64,000 bases of DNA from Anthoceros angustus (Eukaryota > Streptophyta > Anthocerotopsida > Anthocerotales > Anthocerotaceae), in contig MU008225.1 in the NCBI GenBank assembly GCA_010909165.1, forward strand, positions 62,001-126,000, written 5' to 3'. Position 1 is the first letter of the stretch. Each line of letters opens with the position of its first letter. The translations under genes and the position numbers were made by a program. Under the pieces are notes generated by a model. The model was not told the origin of the DNA. It was given only the letters and a program-made list of their open reading frames with translations, and ran no database searches. Shown here one piece after another: positions 59,201-64,000 of this stretch.

Positions 59201-61068
59201 AACTCACGCTCTGTAATAGGCGGCCCAGGTACTGTTGTGTTAGGAGCAGCTGCAGGACCAGCTGTGGAAAAGCTGTTCAGCAAAAGTTCTGCAAATACAA
59301 GGTACTGCTTGCTAACCCATGCCCAGTGCAAAAAAGCACCTTCGGGAGGTCCTACTAAGCGCTTGTACCAGGTCATATGCTGCTTAAACCACTTCACAGC
59401 CTCAGTCTCTTTGCCACTATGCAACAGTAAAGTAGAAACTTTGAAGTGGAGTTGCTCGGCAACAGCCTTCAACTCAACAATCCTTTGAACAGGCTGCAGC
59501 TCCATGGGCGTGGTTACCACCTGGGATCAAAATCCAGGATAAATTCTAGAATAAGTTGCTTGCAGACACGCAGCTGAAAATGGTCAGCACCCAATAACAA
59601 CTAGTTCACTGTGGATGAAACAAACAACAACTCAATGAAAACGCCAGCATTGACCAGTCACGTGCCAGAACTATGACAAATGATCTTGCTTGGCTACAAT
59701 TCCTAGTGTACATGAGGCCACATGGTAACCGTTTTCTTGTTCTGAAAAAATGAGGACTGCAAATTTGCCTGCTCACAGGGGGACTAAAGAACAGACCATA
59801 GATTCTTAACCTTAAATGATAGAGAAGCAGCACCTCCTGCAGGAGACTGTAGGCAGTTTCGTAGAACTTAAGGGCTGCCACCCAATCCCTCCTAAACTCA
59901 GCATATACAGCCACCTGATTGGGATATGCACTGTGAGGACATCGGAGAGAGAGAGCAAGACATTGAAAGTCATCATACTGTATCTCAAGAGACATCTCCT
60001 GTGCCTAGCAAACGCATCATTTATACCTTAAAGTTATAGCGTACACTGAGTTCCATAGAGCTGTAGGTCTTCTTTTCAATCCGCAATTTAACTCGTCGAC
60101 CTTCATCTCTATAGTAGCTTGACGCAAGTTCAGCCAACACGCTACCCAATCTGAAAGTTGTCACAAGAAGGGGCAACAAAATGAGACAGTAGATCCCACA
60201 GGGACAAACCACAGCAAGAAGCCCGAACATGCGTATAAGACCTGCCCAGTGACCGCTTGAGTTCATTGGGATCGTGACTGATGAAGGTGAGACAGTTCTT
60301 TGCATCCACTTCTGCTCTCTTCCTGAAAGCAGTCAACCGGTCCTCATTCACCTCACCTGCATAGGATAGGCCATTGCTGCAACAAGCATAAGCCCTCATG
60401 TTCACGCTAATCAAACTGCGAGGTTGAAAATGCTTTCAACGGAATTCACGAACCTTGATTCAAGTTGGGCTGAACAATTACCGCCAGCAGCTTGATATTC
60501 CTCCCTCGTATGACATTCCTGGAGATGGATGGACAACAGGACTTAGATGCGGCAGACTGTCAATAGCCCAGCAGCCTGCTGAACTCCTAGGACACATCAC
60601 TTATAGGATCTACACAAAAAAAAAGAGGCAGCGACCAGGAATTCTCTGCTGCACACCAGAGACTCGTTCCCTGGATAGGAATGAGCTCGTTCAACGAAAT
60701 GACCTGCCTGGTCTAGACACATACTTGATGCTGTCAAGGCTCGTGCAGACTTGCAGCCACTGAGTCGGATCTCCATACACGTGTTCGCGATCGAACAACG
60801 CTGCCAACACGGCTGGAGTTCTCGTCCGGTGTTTGAGCAACCAATCAGCTTTCAGAATTCCCACGGGTGGTGGCAGCCTGGCATCGACGGATTTCCTCTC
60901 CTTTCCTCCGATGAGGGACACCTTGGAGAACTCCGGAATTGCCAAGGTGTTGATGGGCGGCTGCTCCGTGTGCAGAAACAAGGAAATCGTGGAGTGCAGC
61001 TCAGGCACGCCAACCAGTGCTACTAGCGCCACAGGAGGCGTTCGCAGCTCGTCCGGGAACTCCTCCAT
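56247..61068 (-). CDS. TRAPPC11: TRAPPC11 (Foie gras family) subunit of the TRAPPIII tethering complex
   Basis: Works in ER-Golgi and autophagy-related vesicle tethering as a scaffold subunit. The start reads MEEFPDELRTPPVALVALVG, very close to the Arabidopsis homologue, followed by PPPVGILKADWLLKHRTRTP. Later exons, in order along the minus strand, include IKLLAVIVQPNLNQ (near 60500), NEDRLTAFRKRAEVDAKNCL (60300), SVLAELASSYYRDEGRRVKL (60090) and VYAEFRRDWVAALKFYETAY (59880). The Foie gras alpha-solenoid continues through LHWAWVSKQYLVFAELLL (59310) and FMRHAVAVEKKFAHTHAAI (58700). The last exon (to 56247, about 510 residues) is the beta-rich C-terminal gryzun region. At least ten short introns were seen; exact joins for all exons were not fixed. 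ATG at 61068 was chosen over upstream in-frame codons by conservation. Confidence 0.92.
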
Positions 61069-61315
61069 CGCGAATCCAACACTGCGCTCTGAGGAGTCCG
61101 ACACTTCTGAGCAACCGCACTTTAACCTGATGCTGTTGGGACCCCAAAAGCTCGCTCTCTCCTTAGGGTTTGTCCAAAACATGGAAATTTTGCAACACTA
61201 CTTCAAACAGTCTCTGACCTAAGCAGCTGCATCTCATTCTTGCAGCTTGCGGCAGTCCAATCCTCCCCCTCCCTGTCGTGCACGCCATTGCGTTCTTCTC
61301 TTCCCGGCAGGCACG
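61069..61315. promoter_or_regulatory. Bidirectional promoter region between TRAPPC11 and NDPK
   Basis: 247 bp between the start codons. An AG acceptor (cccggcag) just before the NDPK start hints at a 5' UTR intron of that gene. Confidence 0.4.
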
Positions 61316-62202
61316 ATGGTGGAATACACGTTCATCATGATCAAGCCCGATGGTGTGCAAAGAGGCCTGGTAGGCTGTCAGTGCAAGCCCCTGATCTTTG
61401 TTGTCTTCGGGCTGTTTCTGTTCACTGCTGCTTCCTCCTCACTCCGAAGATCTGCATGGATCTGGAACATTGAGTTTCCCTTGGATGTGGGAAGCTCGAT
61501 GTCCCCTTAGATGTAGGAAGCTCAATGTTCCCTTGGGTGTAGAAAGCTCTAATTTCTATACCTTGATGTCCTGAAGCTTTTTCTATGCTGCTCTTGTTAC
61601 GTACTGCAGGTCGGCGAGATCATCGCCAGATTCGAGAAGAAAGGCTTTTCTCTGAAAGGTGTGGCCTCTGCTGACAGTTTCAGGCACTGAAGCTGCTCAA
61701 ACAAGGTGATTGCATGTTGACATGGCTTACTAGAGGTGCTAACAGTCCGATTCGTGTTCGCAGCCTTGAAGTTGGTGAAAGTTGAGCGAGCTTTCGCCGA
61801 GAAGCATTATGCTGACTTGTCTGCCAAGCCTTTCTTCAAGGGTCTCGTGGACTACATCATCTCTGGTGTGGTGGTGGCCATGGTCTGGGAAGGCAAGGGC
61901 GTTGTTGCCACTGGCCGTAAGATCATCGGAGCTACTAACCCTGCGGAGTCCGCTCCTGGTACAATCCGAGGCGACTTCGCCATCGACATCGGAAGGTGAG
62001 CGATCAACTTTATTTTGTTGCATTTGTGGCAGCTGGATCATTTTCTCTTCAGTCCAACGAGACTCAGATTTCTCCACCTCCCCGCAGAAACGTGATCCAT
62101 GGCAGCGACGCCGTCGAGAGCGCCAAGAAGGAAATCGCCTTGTGGTTCCCTGATGGAGTGACAGAATGGCAGAGCGCATTGCACCCTTGGATCTACGAGT
62201 AG
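61316..62202 (+). CDS. NDPK1: Nucleoside diphosphate kinase, cytosolic type
   Basis: Transfers the terminal phosphate from ATP to other NDPs through a phospho-His. Exons 61316-61369, 61610-61658, 61764-61995 and 62088-62202 give 149 residues, the standard family length. It begins [20 protein letters not shown] (after Met), then [59 protein letters not shown] and the active-site [15 protein letters not shown]. It ends WIYE. There is no transit peptide, so a type-1 cytosolic enzyme is likely. The first intron (240 bp) contains the repeated phrase gatgt(a/g)gg(g)aagctc. Confidence 0.95.
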
Positions 62203-62895
62203 ATTAGGTAGCTGCAATACTTTTACTCTACTACAGTCGTGATCCTCCTGCCTGGTCGACTGGCTGACGGTCGTGAGATCTCTTCTGTACCGGGAAAATG
62301 CAGTTTTGCTTGGTGCACATCCCACCTTTTGGGTACGAGGATTGCCTTGAGTTCAAGTGACAGAAATTCCAAATCACTGTCCATCATTTCCTATTTCCTT
62401 CATTTCCTTCCATCCCTCAAATTTGTATTACCCACTATTCCCGTATTACCAACCTGAACTTCCTTGACAGGCAGTCGAAATTTTTTTGGGGCAGGACTGT
62501 AGGAGTGGAGACTGGCGAGGGTATGTGTGTCATGCGGTAAAGCATAACTGACGTATTATTTGATGTAGGACAATGCATCAACCGGATTTGAAGACATGAC
62601 GTGATAGCACGCATGGCGAAAGTTTTATGCAGTGACGAGTGGATAACTGACTGCGGAATTTATTGTGGTGGATATTATTCTGACAGGTTTTCCAGTCCGT
62701 TCGTTTTCAGGCCCGATGACCTTGTCTGCTTCTATCCAGGCATCTATGGCAGCTCCACGCGTGCTCAACGTCCCGGCAGCTCCAACATTCTGCTAAAGTT
62801 GGTGAGACACGCTGTGTGGTGTGGTGAAGAATTGTGTCGGCGAGCCCATAGCGAGAAATGTGGGCGCGTTCTAGTTCACTTGAATGTAGCATTCC
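62203..62895. other. Spacer between NDPK and HPR
   Basis: 693 bp with the NDPK 3' UTR and the HPR promoter. A 194-residue plus-strand ORF that begins here at 62601 and runs into the HPR coding region in another frame is a shadow. Confidence 0.5.
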
Positions 62896-64000
62896 ATGCA
62901 GGCACTGAGATTGTTCAGCCTTGGTGTGGCGAGGGACATCAGAGGCCTGGGAGCTGCAGCGGTGTCGCGAGAGGAGGGGGAAGCTATGGCGGGGTACGGG
63001 CGGCAGCTTGCGACGGAGGTGCACAATGCCGGGGGGAAGTTGAGGGTGGTGAGCACGAAGCCGATGCCGGGGAGCCGGTGGATTCGGGAGCTGGTGAATG
63101 CGGGATGTCGGGTGGAGGTTTGCACGGAGGACAAGACGATTCTGAGCGTGGAGGACGTGCTGCAGCTGATAGGCACGAAGTGTGACGGCGTGATCGGGCA
63201 ATTGACGGAGGACTGGGGGGAGACGCTCTTCTCCGCGCTGAGGAGGGCTGGAGGCCACGCCTTCAGCAACATGGCGGTCGGATACAACAATGTGGATGTG
63301 GAGGCTGCAACCAGGAACGGGATCTCGGTGGGCAACACCCCGGGCGTGCTGACCGAGACGACGGCGGAGCTGGCGGCAGCGCTCACTCTGGCCGCGGCCC
63401 GGAGGGTGGTGGCGGCAGACAGCTTCATGCGCGCGGGGAAGTACAAGGGATGGCTGCCATCGCTCTTCGTCGGCAACCTGCTCAAGGGCCAGACTGTGGG
63501 GATCATCGGGGCCGGGAGGATCGGGACCGCGTATGCCAGGATGATGGTGGAGGGATTCAAGATGAACGTGGTCTACTACGACCTCTACCAGTCCACCCGG
63601 CTAGAGAACTTCGTGACAGCCTACGGGAGCTTCCTCAAGAGCCAGGGGGAGGAGGCCGTGACATGGAAGCGCGCCAGCAATGTGGAGCAGGTGCTGCAGG
63701 AGGCGGACGTGGTGAGCCTGCACCCGGTGCTGGACAAGTCAACCTACCACCTCATCAACAAGCAGCGGCTGAGCCTGATGAAGAAGGAGGCGGTGCTGGT
63801 GAACGCCAGCCGGGGGCCCGTGATAGACGAGGCGGCTCTGGTGGAGCACCTGAAGGCTAACCCCATGTTCCGTGTGGGGCTGGACGTGTTTGAAGACGAG
63901 CCGCTGATGAAGCCGGGGCTGGCGGAGCTGGAGAACGCCGTGGTGGTGCCGCATATTGCTTCTGCGTCGAAGTGGACCAGGGAAGGCATGGCCACTCTCG
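62896..64000 (+). CDS. HPR1: NADH-dependent hydroxypyruvate reductase (peroxisomal type), 3' end outside window
   Basis: Photorespiratory enzyme reducing hydroxypyruvate to glycerate. It is open to the window edge, without introns. Two starts are possible. ATG 62986 gives the usual start (MAGYGRQ) and has a strong context. ATG 62896, the first after an in-frame stop at 62887, adds 30 residues rich in Arg, Ala and Leu. Then follow VVSTKPMPGSRWIRELV, DGVIGQLTEDWGETLFSAL, VGYNNVDVEAATRNG, the NAD loop GIIGAGRIGTAYARM, YYDLYQSTRLENFVTAYG, the catalytic-region Arg in NASRGPVIDEAALVEHL, DVFEDEPLMKPGL with the Glu, and the His in PHIASASKWT. About 45 residues, including any C-terminal peroxisome signal, lie beyond the window. 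Confidence 0.93.
   Translation, partial: MQALRLFSLGVARDIRGLGAAAVSREEGEAMAGYGRQLATEVHNAGGKLRVVSTKPMPGSRWIRELVNAGCRVEVCTEDKTILSVEDVLQLIGTKCDGVIGQLTEDWGETLFSALRRAGGHAFSNMAVGYNNVDVEAATRNGISVGNTPGVLTETTAELAAALTLAAARRVVAADSFMRAGKYKGWLPSLFVGNLLKGQTVGIIGAGRIGTAYARMMVEGFKMNVVYYDLYQSTRLENFVTAYGSFLKSQGEEAVTWKRASNVEQVLQEADVVSLHPVLDKSTYHLINKQRLSLMKKEAVLVNASRGPVIDEAALVEHLKANPMFRVGLDVFEDEPLMKPGLAELENAVVVPHIASASKWTREGMATL

Noticed and set aside
62601-63185. 194-aa plus-strand ORF overlapping HPR
   Set aside because: It is out of frame with the conserved HPR sequence and has GC-rich shadow composition.
62871-63560. 229-aa minus-strand ORF
   Set aside because: Antisense shadow of the GC-rich HPR coding sequence.

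Overview
The window is nuclear DNA of a land plant. It carries spliced genes for plant-type proteins: an E-class PPR protein, an A-type cytochrome P450, an organellar glutamyl-tRNA synthetase, an EngB GTPase, an organellar RAD52-like protein, TRAPPC11, NDP kinase, peroxisomal-type hydroxypyruvate reductase and ribosomal protein eS30. Introns are short (about 70-240 bp) and intergenic spaces are small. Together with lycophyte/bryophyte-style PPR sequence and a DUF7869 transposon relic, this suggests a non-seed plant (moss, liverwort, hornwort or lycophyte). That placement is inference.

Left half (1-32.3 kb): a transposon block. Three minus-strand copies of one Ty3/gypsy-type LTR retrotransposon lie head to tail and share LTRs. 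Copy A (1-4673) runs off the left edge. Copy B (3952-15604) has both LTRs, a primer binding site, a broken gag, integrase fragments and a long extra 3' region. Copy C (14893-21138) has only its 3' part. The extra 3' region holds a basic segment, an unrecognised segment, long coiled coils and arrays of a 16-bp palindrome. Two plus-strand fragments of the same family (21139-21800 and 27571-29780) flank a decayed Ty1/copia element (24841-27513). A 240-N gap at 30736-30975 is bordered by two nearly identical ~950-bp sequences, which looks like an unmerged contig overlap. Indels between repeat copies cluster at CG and CHG sites.

Middle (32.3-43.9 kb): a 35-bp tandem repeat, a perfect 24-bp-arm hairpin, a pogo/Emigrant-like MITE with TA target duplication, a 90-aa secreted-protein gene with a duplicated 3' flank, eS30 (minus strand, start split by an intron), a broken DUF7869 transposon ORF, and an LTR-like promoter region.

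Right half (43.9-64 kb): a compact gene array. PPR (-) and P450 (+) diverge. P450 and GluRS (-) converge. GluRS and EngB (+) diverge from a 425-bp spacer. EngB and RAD52-like (-) converge. TRAPPC11 (-) and NDPK (+) diverge from a 247-bp spacer. HPR (+) is cut by the right edge. PPR, GluRS, EngB and the RAD52-like protein all point to organelle gene expression or genome upkeep. HPR belongs to photorespiration, TRAPPC11 to vesicle traffic. All splice sites were read by eye. Summed exon lengths keep frame for P450 (520 aa), GluRS (616 aa), EngB (370 aa), RAD52-like (218 aa), NDPK (149 aa), eS30 (62 aa) and the secreted peptide (90 aa).
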